Assembly: GCA_036867785.1 (NCBI GenBank)
Contig: CP145416.1
Location: 1,054,001 to 1,118,000 of the forward strand
Length of the DNA: 64,000 bases
Source: Plasmodiophora brassicae
Taxonomy: Eukaryota; Endomyxa: Phytomyxea; Phytomyxea; Plasmodiophorida
Reading direction: 5' to 3'
Part shown: positions 41,003-52,662 of the stretch, piece after piece
Numbering within the stretch: position 1 is the stretch's first letter
Layout: the number at the start of each line of letters is the position of its first letter
Notes under the pieces: model-generated
What the model saw: the letters and a program-made list of their open reading frames with translations, nothing else
Told to the model about the DNA's origin: nothing
Databases searched by the model: none
Made by a program: the position numbers and the translations under genes

Positions 41003-43570
41003 TTAGAACCGCCGATGTTTGCGGCGATGCGTGTTCTGGGCCGATTTCCTGGCCTTTGTCGAATGGATGGCCCTTCGGGTCCGCTTCGACAGCTGCGAAT
41101 CCGTCCGTTTCTTTTGAAGCGACTTGCTGAACTTGGTCAGCATGAACGGCTTCTTGCGGTTCTTCTCCTCGTTGGTCGCGCTGTTGCCTCCCTTCTTGCC
41201 ACCCGGGGCGAACATCGCCTTCCGCTGCACCCCAACAAATTAGAACCGTCGCATGACGCCACACGGGAATCACAACCGCCAACCTCTTCCTTGTTTGCTT
41301 TCATGAGCTCGATGCGCTCTTCCAGTCGACGACGCTTCTGCTTGGTAGATGCTTCCAGCTCCATCGGGTCGACAGTGTGCCCTTCTTCCCGACTACGCCG
41401 CTTGCTGGACAACCCAGCGGCCACTTCCTGCTTACGCATTGCTTCAAGTCGCTCAAAGTCCTGTACACACATCCTATTACGACAGGGAAAGAGTAACGAC
41501 ATTCAGGGAATACCTTTGGCGTCAGAATCTCTACGGCGCCCAGAGGAACGGTCGCCTGCTTCTGCATTTCAAGGCCAGCAGCAACCATTTCACGAAGAGC
41601 GGCCGCCTCGTCTTCGTCGACCAGCATCGGCGGCTCTTCATCGTCGTCCTCCTGGTCAGACTCGTCCGCATCACTGTCCGTCATGGGAACGTCCTCATCC
41701 ACGCTCCATTCGTCGGACGAGCCGGCCTGTTCGTCCTCATCGTCCTGCAGACGCAACAAATGTGCACCAGGGACGTCTGTGGCAACCTGTTCCTCGCCAA
41801 AGTCCAACGGCGCCTATCACGATCTCAGGCCAACGTTGTAACAATGAACGCTGTATACAACGGTCTAACCTGTTGGGGTAATCCATTCGGACGTCCACGA
41901 TCTTTCTTGTCCAGGAGCATGGGGTTGATTTCACGGTACAGCGATAGAAGCGATCTCGCCGCCATGATCACGCCTTTGTCGCGATGCGACTTGTACAGGA
42001 CAAGATCTTGAAGTAGTTCGCCTGACATGGCCAGTGGCTGCCGGGCGCATATACCACTGTAAAGACGCAATGGGAAACAGATTGTCGAGCAAGGGCACAA
42101 CAAGACAGTACCGAATACAATTGAGCCCGACCGCCATGGATTCCGGACTTGACCGGTCGCTGACGAACTGGTCGGCGATCGCTTTCACGATGGGCTCTAG
42201 AACGTCAGGCGGGACTTTGCTATGGCAGGACTGAACCAGGAAGGACATGACGGCAGTCACATTTTTCACATGCGCATTCAGGTACCGCTACATGACAGAT
42301 GAGGGGATGTCAACCTTGTCAGCAACGAAGAAAGGCGTACCTGCAGGAATGAGTACAGATTCAACAGCATCAGGTTGTGCTCGTTTACGAGCCTGGATAT
42401 AACGTTCATTTGCAGCTGGCGAACAGAGAACGGGTCTTTCGATGCCCTCAGTTTGGAGAAAAGACGCTCTGCAAAGCCCTGCGGGTCGTAGATCAGCGTG
42501 ATCGGGCCTTGCTCAATGGTTGGCCCCAGCGCCGACTTCGCTTCCGCCTTCTTCATCTTGTTCTTTGCGCTACCAAGGTGTTAGATAGATACCTGACGGA
42601 TTCACTGATGCGAAGCTGACCGTTCCATTGCTCGTTCATGTTTCTTCTTATTCGTGCTGACCTTTGCGCCAGTTGCGTTCTCGCGAATGGATTTCATGGC
42701 TTCTCGAACAACCGCTGTGCGGTACTCTTCGTTGTCCTCGTCGTCATCATCTGTGAACGCATCGCACAACAGGAACCTCAATGCACCAGTCGAAATCTTC
42801 GACCTCGAGGAGAACACAGCCTCGGCAATGACGTTAGCCGTCTTGGCGTCGCGCCAGGCGTTCTTTCGGAAGAGTTCGATGGCAATGCCGAGCGCCTTCA
42901 ACGACTGGAATTCCGAGTGGGCCGACGACGAGATCACGTCAAAGACGAAACGTTGGTGCGCACGCTTCTGTGCACTGGTGCCTGTCGACTCGATTTTGGC
43001 GATGGTGGCGACAATGTCACCGAAGACTAGCACACGGAGAGCCTTGTCGGGAACCTCGAACAAGCAGAAGAGGATCGGCATGAGCGCGATGGATGACTGG
43101 ATTCCTGCAGAGGAAGCGCACGCGTCACACTCCACTTCTGTGGCTAGATACTGGCCAAACGAACCTCGGTTTCGCAGCAGGGTGATGGCCTGGACGAGTG
43201 CCTTCCGAAGAATGGGCGAAATAGAAGCGGCACGCGTCCGAAGCATATTACAGAGGGCCGCAGGGACAGACGTTACATGCGAAGCAAACGCCGGATTATC
43301 CCTAAACAGAGGAAGGCAGTGCGAGACGAATCCACACACATCAGAGAAGTGCCGATCCTCCTGCAACTGTGCACGAGCCGCACTCGTGTGCTCCGGGGTA
43401 TCGCCAGCAATATCATCAACGGCGCTCAGACCGTGGACGGACACCAGCGAGTGAAAATGCGCAAGTTGCTGGGTGAATTCCGCTTCATATGCAGCAGGAT
43501 CGCGCTTGAGCACATTCCGAAGACTAAGCAGATCGGAGCAATCGGACGCCAGGTACTGCTTCGTTGCCAT
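41003..43570 (-). CDS. SDA1: Ribosome biogenesis protein SDA1
   Basis: Seven exons (minus): 42621-43570, 42341-42569, 42112-42287, 41870-42056, 41514-41813, 41284-41460, 41003-41224; 746 residues. SDA1 is a nucleolar factor for 60S subunit maturation and export. The start contains LRNVLKRDPAAYEAEF (family LKRDPxxYxEEF). Then NAWRDAKTANVIAEAVFS, LIYDPQGFAERLFSKL, SRLVNEHNLMLLNLYSFLQ, LLQDLVLYKSHRDKGVIMAA, an acidic stretch, a coiled coil, and a Lys/Arg tail (KPFMLTKFSKSLQKK..HRRKHRRF). All family blocks appear in order. Introns are 49-58 nt. An in-frame ATG at 43708 exists, but the family starts nearer 43570. Confidence 0.93.
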
Positions 43571-43924
43571 AGCGTTCCAGGCCACCTCTGCGGGGTCCGC
43601 CACGGACTCCGCGCAACGGGCACGGGGACCACGAACTGACTCGCGTATGGTCTTATAGCCCGTGCTCATCTCAGTACAGAACCTGGGGAAGATATCGAAT
43701 GTATGCATATCTTGGGTTGTTCGACTACCATAACCTATACTGCCCAGGCTGTATCGAGCATTACTGGCCGCTCAACCATGAATCGGCTCACGAGCTTCGC
43801 GCGAATCGCTTTCCGAATCATGGCTGGTCAGATAGTCCACTGCATTTTTTGCTCTTTCATCAGTCGTCGATTGGAGGGGGCACCCTGTTCCCATCAGAGC
43901 CTGCGAGGCGCTGGACGCGGCGAC
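43571..43924. promoter_or_regulatory. Divergent promoter, SDA1 / NDUFB3-like
   Basis: 354 bp between opposed start codons. Short ORFs only. Confidence 0.4.
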
Positions 43925-44290
43925 ATGTCGGAGCGCTGGCGTAAACATCCCATGCTGACGGGGATCACGAAGGCCCCGCATATTATACCTGGGTGGCGGT
44001 GGGGCGTATCGGCGTTCCTGCTGGTGTCTGCCTACGAGTACCTTGAAGGAGTCGTGAGTTCGAGAATCCTGGTGTCCTTCCAGTCGTAGGCACTACCCAC
44101 TGATTTGATGCAGGTCGATCGGCAGCGACAGCGCGAAGCAGGAACGCTTCCGGATCACGGCCACGGTCACCACAACGACGAGGTCGAGCACGAACCTCCG
44201 CGCCGGTACATCATCAAGAAACAGCTGGGGGAGCCGCCGACCGTCGAGCCCAACCCAGACTACAAGCCGGTCCACTATGGAGGTCACTGA
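43925..44290 (+). CDS. Complex I B12 (NDUFB3)-like subunit
   Basis: Exons 43925-44050 and 44114-44290 (63-nt intron GTCGTG..ATGCAG) give 100 residues. MSERWRKHPMLT and the following PGWRWGVSAFLLVSAYEYLEG match the plant/fungal B12 signature (WRKHPML, then PG and one membrane helix). A single-pass subunit of the membrane arm. The C-terminal 58 residues are unusual: a His-rich patch (HGHGHHNDEVEHE) and a Pro-rich end facing one side of the inner membrane. Convergent with leucine aminopeptidase, stop codons 73 bp apart. Confidence 0.7.
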
Positions 44291-44363
44291 CGCCAGTCGA
44301 TCGGAACACATGGTATGGAACCTGTGGGCGTGTATTTCTATCTGCTTTGTAACACGAAGTCGG

Positions 44364-46361
44364 TCAGGAGCTGGGCGCCGAAACCCTGCCGACACGCGAA
44401 TCAATGATCTCAGCTGTGAAACGAATGAATAACCGCATTACAGTTCCGCCCTGGGGCATGTGGTTGACCGCCTTGGAGTACATTGCAGGACCGGCAATGT
44501 CGATATGGGCCCACTTCTGCCCTTCGTCGATGAATTTCGACAAGAATGCGGCCGCCGTACACGCTCTGGGCGAGACTGTTCAGGTTTGCTGATCACCGGT
44601 CACACTCCGCACACACGTACCCTCCATATCTGTTCCGGCCGCATGAGACCATGTCAGTCTGCTTGCCGTCAAGCTCCTCGACGTGCTCCGGGAGGATAGG
44701 CATATGCCAGCACCGTTCAAACGATTTACGACCCGTCGCAACCAGGCGATCTGCCAAGTCGTCGTTGTTTGAGAACACCCCCGCTGCGTATTCGCCTGCG
44801 GAAGCACGTAAGGGGACGAACTGGGCACGTTGTGCGAGACAGCCAAAGCCATACCGAGAGCCACGACGCAGGCACCCGTCAGCGTCGCAATGTCAATTAT
44901 AGTCGACGGTTTGTAGTTCGCTTGAATGTACGACAAGGCGTCTGCCAAGCATAACCTCCTACGGTACAAAGGTCAATAACGCCGGGTGCAAGTAGACACA
45001 CGTAACGTACCCCTCAGCATCTGTGTTTGACACTTGAACAGTGCCTTTGGCAGAAGGCAAGATGGTATGCGGTTTGTAGGCGTTCGACCCGATTGCATTC
45101 TCCGCCAGAGCAAGGACGGCTACGACTGGACGCGGGCATTTAACGATCGCCAGGGACCGAAGGGCACCGATGACGGCCGCGGACCCGGACATATCCATGT
45201 GCATCGTCTCGATGCTGCCGGTAGGTTTGAGGTTCAGACCGCCGGTGTCGAAGGTGACGCCTTTGCCCACAAGGGCAACTGGTTCAGATCCGTCGCTTCG
45301 TTCAGGAATGTATTCGAGGACGACCAGCCTGCCAGTAGGGAATCAGGGCAAAGGTTGAGATACGTACAGAGTTGCATTAGATAGACCTTGGCGGTATGGA
45401 GGCGGCTTGGCCAACAGCGGCAAGCATGGACAAACCGCTTTGTCGAAGAGCGTCGACTCCTTTGACTGTGCGGCACTGGAACGTGCTGCTGGAGAACGCA
45501 TCGGACATGGATCGAGCCAGTTGCTCGATATACTCAGGGGTGACAATGTCCGCCCTTTCATTTGCCAGCTCACGCGCCAAGATCGTCCCTAAGCAACGTT
45601 AGCCATCAAGCGGGTTGTCCGCAAAGCGCGTTTACCTTCAGCGATTGCTTGCTCGATTGGGATTTGTTGTTCAACGTCTCGCACGCGCTGCTGGCTGGCT
45701 GACACGTCGTCTCCAGCGAGGTCTAGAATCTGCAGGTTCTCAACTTGCGGAGGCGCCTCCTTCGAGCGCCGAGCGAACCCATGCGTGGACTGGACCGCAA
45801 CTCGAATCAGCGCCCTGATGTCTTCCTTTGTAGTCGACTCTGGCAAGATGAACGACACATTCTGCAAGCAACGCCCACGTTCAAGTACGCCACACCGCAC
45901 CCTGATTGAACTGGTTATACCTTGCATCGAACCGATGCGGCGGCTTTCAACGACTGGTGCAATGCTTTGCGGAGCGTAGAGGGGCGGTCAGACCCTTTGT
46001 CATCGATAGGCTGAACAATAACGCATGTCGACGACGCGAAAAGCGGGCGCGGTTTGTCCTTGATCGATGCCACCGCCACAGACCGTAGCAAGTCGTCCGC
46101 GGGCGTATTCGTGATTGCCTCGAGCCGCCCACCAGAAACGTGCCCTAACAGCGTCGACCCCGTCGCGCCGTCCTTGATCAACGACCGACGAACAGGGAGG
46201 ACAACGGCATCCGGCTTCGGATCCCCAGCGGCGACCCCCGCCGACAGGCGAAGCCCCGTGCACCCTGGCGTTGTCGACGTCGCGATCCGCAGAGCCAGGT
46301 CGCCCGATGCGGCCAGCGTCGACAGACGCCGGCACAACGACGCACGGCCGACCCTCCACAT
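44364..46361 (-). CDS. Leucine aminopeptidase, M17 family
   Basis: Seven exons (minus): 45921-46361, 45636-45861, 45387-45588, 45011-45328, 44855-44958, 44621-44795, 44364-44565; 555 residues. A dinuclear-zinc exopeptidase, normally a hexamer. The N-terminal domain (about residues 1-220) includes [18 protein letters not shown]. The catalytic domain has [16 protein letters not shown] (Lys and Asp ligands), a second Asp in [13 protein letters not shown], the [14 protein letters not shown] signature with metal-binding Asp and Glu and the Arg, and [12 protein letters not shown]. It ends with the ACTAAAFL and [10 protein letters not shown] blocks. The N-terminus ([19 protein letters not shown]) looks like a mitochondrial presequence. 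Confidence 0.93.
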
Positions 46362-46580
46362 GAGATGCCCCCCGGTCCGGTCCGCAGCAAAGCAATGGCG
46401 GGCTGCACAGTGCACTGGGCGCCGTTTGTCTGCCTGCCCATTTTGCCACCCACAAGTGCCATCGCGGGCGCGTATTAACGACCAAATCCTCGTTGCCAAC
46501 GTGAAGATGCGACGTTTAACGGAAGGTGGGGGTTCGTCCAGCGCATGTCGACGACAAGCGGCGATAGGCGGGCGCGCACA

Positions 46581-47380
46581 CTAATCAGCGGCGGTTGTAT
46601 CTAACGACATGTACGACCGGAGAGGGTCCGTCCAGAGGTTCTCCCGGATGACATCGGCGACGGATTCCAGCTGGCTGTCCTGGTCGAAGAACAGGACGAA
46701 GAACGACGACGGATTGGTGGTCGGGAACGATGGGTCGCTCCAGGTTATGTCGGTGGACACAACGCGTAAGTCGCCTGACGACACGGTGTCATCGACGCGA
46801 TGGGTCGGTGGACCAGGGTGAGTCAAACCTTCGTCACTGAACTGAAACTCCTTCGCCAGTTCAGTATTCTCGAAGAACGGGTTCTTGCCGAACAGCATCT
46901 TGATCGTATACCCGGATTTGATGTCCTCTTGTTCCACGATACGCACCTCAGATAAGTGGTCCAGAATCTGCAAGTCCACTGGGTCGAGGACGGTCCTGAG
47001 CTCCTCATGGCTCTGGAACTGAATCATATCGAATGAGTGCCATGACTTGACACAGCAATTCTAGATCGTGAACTCCTACAGCTAACGACCAGAACCGGGG
47101 AATGCCCTTGATAACTTGTTGTCGTTCCGCGTACACAGGTTGCCGCAGAGCGTTGTATCGTCGTTCAACCATCAGGATCTCGGCTGCGACCTAAACGGCC
47201 GCACGGTGAGCAAGCAACGCCGACGTCACGAGCGGGCGGTTCTGCGTCGCCAACGCTGACCTCGTCGTTGAACCGCTCCAGCTCGTTCTGCAGTCGGTCC
47301 AGTTCTTCCAGCCTGGATACCACGTCGTCCTCCTGTCGCGCCTTCTTCGCAGGACGGCCGTTGGACGCCGCTTGCGCCAT
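46581..47380 (-). CDS. SET/NAP-family histone chaperone
   Basis: Exons (minus) 47255-47380, 47080-47190 and 46581-47018 give 224 residues. The dimerisation helix begins LEELDRLQNELERFNDEVS and runs on through EILMVERRYNALRQPVY after intron 1. The earmuff domain has IPRFWSLAFQSHEELR, EDIKSGYTIKMLFGKNPFFEN and FFVLFFDQD. The spacing fits SET rather than NAP1. The long acidic tail of animal SET is missing; the protein ends SLDTTAAD. It acts in nucleosome assembly and as a phosphatase inhibitor in animals. Divergent from ALG3. Confidence 0.9.
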
Positions 47381-47650
47381 TGCTATTGTCCGACAGCCGA
47401 CCTGCGCACTGTCCTTCGCACGTACTGTGCCTACCTATTAGCGTCCGAGTCGACCTTCCAGGCCAAACGACGGCCCCGGTGGATAATCGATCGTGCAGAT
47501 GATCACCCCCCGTTGCTGATGGCTATTACTGTCGTCGGTCAGCAGTGAACGCCACCGTCTGTTTTGGGTTCGGTGCTGTTGGCGGTTCATCAAAGGGGAG
47601 CGACACGAATTTGGGAACCCGCGTCCCGTTGCGCGGACCGTGACGAAACG
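47381..47650. promoter_or_regulatory. Divergent promoter, SET / ALG3
   Basis: 270 bp between opposed start codons; GC-rich. No TATA box recognised. Confidence 0.4.
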
Positions 47651-49057
47651 ATGGCGACCGTCGTCGTGTGGCCTAGGTCGCTGCTGGCGGTCGTTGCTGC
47701 GCTGCTGGTGGGCGAATGTGCCCTGTGCGCGTTCATCATCGCCCGTATCCCATGTAACGCGTGCACGGCGCGTCCTTGCGGTTGGGGGTGTGCGCCGCCT
47801 GACGGCAGGATTCAGATACGGAGATCGACTGGGAGGCGTACATGGAGCAAGTCAAGACGACGTTGGGCGGCGAAAGGGATTACCTGAACATCCGCGGCGG
47901 GACTGGCCCGCTTGTGTACCCTGCTGGGTGTGTACCCGTCTGCGATTCGCATGCCGACATCTGATGTGCCGCCTGGCAGGTTCCTGTACGTGTTCTCGTT
48001 GCTGTATTACGTGACGGGTCATGGCGTGAATATCCGCCTTGGGCAATACATCTTCGCTGGCGTGTACCTGCTGACGCAGGCGCTGCTGATGAAGACGCTG
48101 GGTCACGCCGCCTTGCACGCGCGCCAACCGGCTTGGCGAATTGCTGCCATGATGATCATGATGACGTTGTCTCGGCGACTGCATTCGCTCTATGTCTTAC
48201 GTTTATTCAACGACTGCGTTGCCATGCTGCTCTTCCACGTGTCCGTGTTCCTGATCGTATGCCGTCGTCGTTGGGCACTGGCCTGCCTGTTCTTCTCATT
48301 GGCGGTATCCGTCAAGATGAACATTCTGTTGTTTGCCCCAGCCCTTCTCATCATCTTGCTGTACCATTTCCCGGGCGGTCGAACCGCTCCGTACTTGGCA
48401 CTGTGTGCGGCGGTCCAATTGCTGATCGGCTTGCCGTTCCTGCTGGAATTCCCTGTTTCCTACGTGCGGAAAGCGTTCGAGTTCGACAGGCAGTTCTTCT
48501 TCAAGTGGTCTGTCAACTTTCAGTTCTTTGCCGAGGGCACCTTTCTGTCAAAAGGCCTCGCTGTCACACTGTTGCTCGGGCACGTTTCCACTCTGGCGTT
48601 GTTCACGCGCCAGCACTGGGTACGCCAGGCTGGTGGTGTGATGCCTCTCATCAGGAACCGAAAGCCCATGCCTTTGACTCCTGCGCAGATCGTCGACATT
48701 CTCTTTATCGCTAACTTCATCGGGATCGTTTTCTCAAGGACGATCCATTTTCAGTAAGGGTGTCGTTGAGAGCAAGACCGTTGTGCCAAACGCTAAGTAC
48801 TGAGTGCTTGCAGGTTCTATACATGGTACGGGCATCATCTGTCGTGGTTGCTGATGCGGAGCGCGCTACCGCTTCCTGTTCAGATCGCTACGTGGATTGC
48901 CATTGAGGTTGTCTACAATGTCTACCCGCCCACTGCCATTGCTAGTCTCGTCCTGCAAACCTGTCATGCACTACTGCTCCTTGGGCTGTACTTGAAGCCG
49001 TTCCCGCTGTCCGATATAGGCCGACCTCGACGATCCGAACGACTGAAGCAGCAATGA
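47651..49057 (+). CDS. ALG3: ALG3, Dol-P-Man:Man5GlcNAc2-PP-Dol alpha-1,3-mannosyltransferase
   Basis: Exons 47651-47753, 47816-47927, 47980-48753 and 48814-49057 give 410 residues. Adds the first lumenal mannose to the lipid-linked N-glycan precursor in the ER. Exon 1 to 2 gives the luminal-loop signature [15 protein letters not shown], with [16 protein letters not shown] after the next intron. Later come [47 protein letters not shown] and [12 protein letters not shown], all conserved in ALG3. About ten membrane helices; the C-terminus is basic and cytosolic. The acceptor of intron 1 is GATTCAG, chosen because the nearer GGCAG breaks the conserved motif. Confidence 0.95.
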
Positions 49058-49206
49058 TGCGACCAGGTGGCATTCCTCATCAGGCCCGCTTCGTGCACTG
49101 TAGTCATGTGATGTCTCCCTGTAACCGACGTCGTGTGCGAACGTAGCGCTGGAACCATTGTTAAAACAATTTCCTTTGATGTATTATGAGGTATGCTAGG
49201 AGGCAA

Positions 49207-50079
49207 TCAGCTTTTCTTTGCACGCTTCGACGGTGGTGCAATGATCTCGCTCGGGTCCTTCTTGAACGTTAAGAGAACGGGGTAAATCAGCTCGAACGCC
49301 TCGTAGATTTGATCGCGCGTTTTCGCTCCAGTCAGCACGACCTTACCGGACACGAAGATCAGGAGCACAACCTAAAGACATTCCGATGGGCGTTCCAGCA
49401 ATAGAAAACGGAAGAAACCGCACCTTGGGAGATATCATTCTGTATATCAAGCCGGGGAACAGCTCAGGTTCATAGCTCGCGTGATCCTCGTGCTCATATG
49501 CCAGACCCTGTAGAAAAAGCCCACATAAGTATGCCCAGTCTCTGGATACGGTTAAAACGTAGATAACCTCGAGACGAATGGGGAATTTGACATCGCACGA
49601 GCCGACAATGTTCTGAACCTTGAAATCCTTGAACTTGACTTCGAACCCGATCCTGTTGACGACACGCGCGATTTTCTGCGCCGCTTTCTTCGATAATTCC
49701 TCGGTCCTGGCACCGGTGCAAACCATCTTGCCGCTAGAAAATATGAGTGCTGTCGCTTTCGGCTCTCGTATACGCATGATGACGGCGGCGAAGCGCTGTG
49801 ACAGGCGCACGGGAGGAATAAATTACAAACAGTATGCGACAACGTCACACTACTAACCCGGGGGTTATATTCAGCATTTCTAGCTTTCAACGCGATAGTC
49901 TTCAAATCCAATTTACAGCACAGGTCGACAGTCGAGACAATATTTCTGCGCAAAGCAGTAACGCTGAATCGATGCGTACGTATGCAGGCCTGCAAACCGT
50001 GTCCCTACTGTAGAGTGGGGACGATCCCGGACGGGTGCTTCGACCGGTCGACCGGCTCATCTGTCGATGAGGACGCCAT
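49207..50079 (-). CDS. TBP: TATA-binding protein
   Basis: Exons (minus) 50009-50079, 49858-49945, 49568-49795, 49424-49507 and 49207-49371 give 211 residues. Repeat 1: [52 protein letters not shown]. Repeat 2: [50 protein letters not shown]. The N-terminal arm is only about 25 residues, ending [10 protein letters not shown]. The C-terminus has a short basic extension (PPSKRAKKS). The DNA-contact residues in the saddle are conserved, so it is a canonical general transcription factor. Introns are 49-63 nt. Shares an upstream region with the CMC1-like gene. Confidence 0.96.
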
Positions 50080-50365
50080 CCTGGCTGCTCCGCCGGCAGA
50101 TGATCTCGCTGCAGGGCCGGTTGAAATCTGATCCAACGCCCCGCACTTTTTATATTGCAGGCGTCCGTCCGGAGCGCAGCCCACTCGCAGCTGGCATGGT
50201 CACTGTGGTCAGCGGTCAGCCTCGCCGCCTCGGATCCGCCGCCCGCAAAATATCGAGCGCACGTTTTCGTTCCTGTCCTGAGCGTGATAACGATACCCGC
50301 TCGCACGATTCGTACGGCGTGCGGTGTACCTCGTTGTGGCGTTCATTAGCGACCAGCCGGTATCA
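50080..50365. promoter_or_regulatory. Divergent promoter, TBP / CMC1-like
   Basis: 286 bp. A TATAAAAAG-like word on the minus strand (at about 50148-50156, about 70 bp upstream of the TBP ATG) could be a TATA box for TBP itself. Confidence 0.45.
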
Positions 50366-50703
50366 ATGTCGTCAACGCTGACGAAGATGGAAGAGGAAAT
50401 CGCTCGGAAGAATATGTATGCAGATGCGAGAAAGAGATGCGACGACGCTATCCGGACGTTCGCCACATGTGCTGCAGGTTGGTGGGTATGGTTTCCGATT
50501 CCGACTCTCTGCAGGAATCTGAATGTTTGTATGTGTTGGCAGAGAGGTCCATTAGCGTAGTGTGGGCTTGCCGTCAGCTGAACAAAGATATGAACGAATG
50601 TCTTCATCAGTACACGACTGATGAGGAATTGGAGAAGTGGAAGGAGCAGTATGCGGCCAAAAAGAAGAGTGCCGGCGTTGCCTCGAACAAATTTTCTGTT
50701 TAA
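50366..50703 (+). CDS. Twin CX9C protein, CMC1-like
   Basis: Exons 50366-50477 and 50543-50703 (65-nt intron GTTGGT..GGCAG) give 90 residues. Two exact CX9C motifs: C-DDAIRTFAT-C and C-RQLNKDMNE-C, each in a helix, followed by a Lys-rich tail. This is the CHCH hairpin imported into the mitochondrial intermembrane space by Mia40. The spacing and the tail EELEKWKEQYAAKK resemble CMC1, a cytochrome c oxidase assembly factor; CMC2 or related proteins cannot be excluded. Confidence 0.75.
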
Positions 50704-51091
50704 ACCTCAGCAGTTGGCAGTTAGGAAGGCATTTACCATCTGAGCGAGCATGAGCTAACGGTGCGTTGTCAAATTGCTGAACATATGGAGGGGTTTTCAG
50801 CATCAGGCCACGATTTACACGGCTGTTTGTCGGCTGAATGACTGTTGGTCGTAAACTCACCTGCTAACTATTTGGAAAGGGATCTCCGAATTTCGTTGGA
50901 TCAGTATCTCGGTAGGCCAAAGCACCGCAACGGGCCAGTGGGCGACCATCTTTACGGGAGAGTCGGTGCTGTCATAGCGGATGATTGTGTATCTGGTCCT
51001 CATAACGCCCGAGGGCAATCTCCGAATTCGCCGCGTATGCATTTCACAGACGATGGCGGTGTATTGATGAATGATGTATAGAAGTGATGCA

Positions 51092-51607
51092 TCATGGGCG
51101 AGACAACTTTGTGGCGGGACCGCTAACCTCGCAGATCACTGGGAACTTGTGGTCCTCGAGAAGGTCGGCGAGGACGACATAGCCATCATCACCCGGCCAC
51201 TTCGGATACATGAACATGTGCGTGCCATTGTAGGTATCGCCGTTCCAGCTCGCGATCCAAGAACCATTCACAGGAGGGTTGCAGGAGACAATCAGGGCGC
51301 TCAGCTCGGCGAAGTTGCCCGTGTTGGCACCGGCAACGACAGCCCCGGCTTCTGCACATTCCGTGACAGCATTGATGTACGGCTCAACTTTGGCGATGCC
51401 CGAGCACGTGGGGATCGCGTACACGCCATGCGAACAATTTGGCGTGGTCACGATCGAGTTCACCTTGACAGGACCCTCTGCGACATGGCCTGTCAGCATG
51501 TCGGTCTGCTTCACCAGCTTGTCCATCGCCAACGCCCCCTTGCCGACGCCAACCACACAGGCCAACAGGATGCCCACCATCGCGATCGACCCGATCAACT
51601 TCTCCAT
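51092..51607 (-). CDS. Small secreted protein, copy A of a paralogous pair
   Basis: 171 residues, no intron. Signal peptide at residues 1-25 (KLIGSIAMVGILLACVVGVG). The mature part has TTPNCSHGVYAIP, AELSALIVSCNPPVNGSWIA, WNGDTYNGTHMFMYPKWPG and DGYVVLADLLEDHKFPVICE, with conserved Cys and N-glycosylation sequons (NCS, NGS, NGT). The W..W..GD.Y..FMY..W and terminal CEV faintly recall a C-type lectin fold, but I cannot assign it. Close to copy B at 52663. Confidence 0.75.
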   Translation of the reverse strand: MEKLIGSIAMVGILLACVVGVGKGALAMDKLVKQTDMLTGHVAEGPVKVNSIVTTPNCSHGVYAIPTCSGIAKVEPYINAVTECAEAGAVVAGANTGNFAELSALIVSCNPPVNGSWIASWNGDTYNGTHMFMYPKWPGDDGYVVLADLLEDHKFPVICEVSGPATKLSRP

Positions 51608-52662
51608 GTTGACACAACCAACCCAATTGCAGAATGACTCCCGGGTGGGGAGTTCTATGCATTTAAGTTGGCGGGCGAAGGGGGTGAATTTCGGGGACTT
51701 TCGCGATGCATGTAACACGGACGACTCACCGAAATCCCGTGTCCCCCATGGGACTACTGTGCGTCTGTCGTGGCTCGTGAGTGGTGACTCAAGAGTCGTG
51801 AGAGTCATTACTGGGCGCATAAATTACCGCTGGTAGTTAGGTACGGCGCGTCTTCGCACCACTGTCCCTGTTGGCTCCGCACTTCTTTCGGGTAACCCCC
51901 TTTAGTTCTATATTGTCACGACCGTGCTGAAACTGCAACAGCAGGCGAACGGAGGCGGTCCCTGGCGGTGGGCACGGCTTCCTGGCGTCGTCGCAAGTAC
52001 GGGACGCGAAAGGAGGGGGATGATCCCCGCCCATAGCCGTCATATATGGTCCGGCCTCGGTCGTCGGGCTGGCAGTCGAGGGACGCCTGCGACCCGCGAT
52101 CAGTCAGCAGAGCCTCCGGGCCGGACGCCTGGGGCGCCCTGTGCGGCCCCTGCGATCGGTTGCGATGCGCTCGAACGTGCGACCTGGTCGAAACGGGCCT
52201 GAACTGTGCGACCCTTTGTCCAGGGCTCGCCGCAGGATCTATACGTGATGGGGTCCCTGGAGGAACAGGACGACGTGGGCAGGGGCGTCCTGACCCGCTC
52301 GCTGTCCGGCCTGCCCACTGGCAGTTACAACGGTGTACCCTTGCTTGCGTCCGGCCAGGTGCCGCGCCCAGCACCGTTGTTATCGTCAGGCACGTCGCCA
52401 ATTGGCCATTCTCGGCGTCGTCGTCTTGTAATTTGTCTGCTGCTTCGAGTTTCATTATTGCTGAAACGGTCGCGTCGACTGTACTGTCAGATTAAAATGG
52501 CAACGTGAGGGTGTGGAGGCATAACTGGTGCTGGCATGTGGGAACGATTTGTGCAGCTCGTTCCTTCACGCTTCAAAGTTCTGACTGCACTTGCGGAATT
52601 CGATGCACATGATGTATTGAGCCGAAGCCGTATAACAGTGTGACGGGCGCTCTGCGAGGCAT
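51608..52662. other. Spacer between the two secreted paralogs, GC-rich
   Basis: 1.05 kb. Overlapping ORFs on both strands at 51916-52508 are rich in Arg, Ser, Pro and Gly and show no motif or splice logic. A plus frame at 52206-52508 ends in a hydrophobic-basic tail but has no clear start. Otherwise this is the promoter of copy A and the 3' end of copy B. Confidence 0.3.

Noticed and set aside
40622-41881. 419-codon plus ORF
   Set aside because: Antisense to the last exons of SDA1, which have strong family matches and consistent introns.
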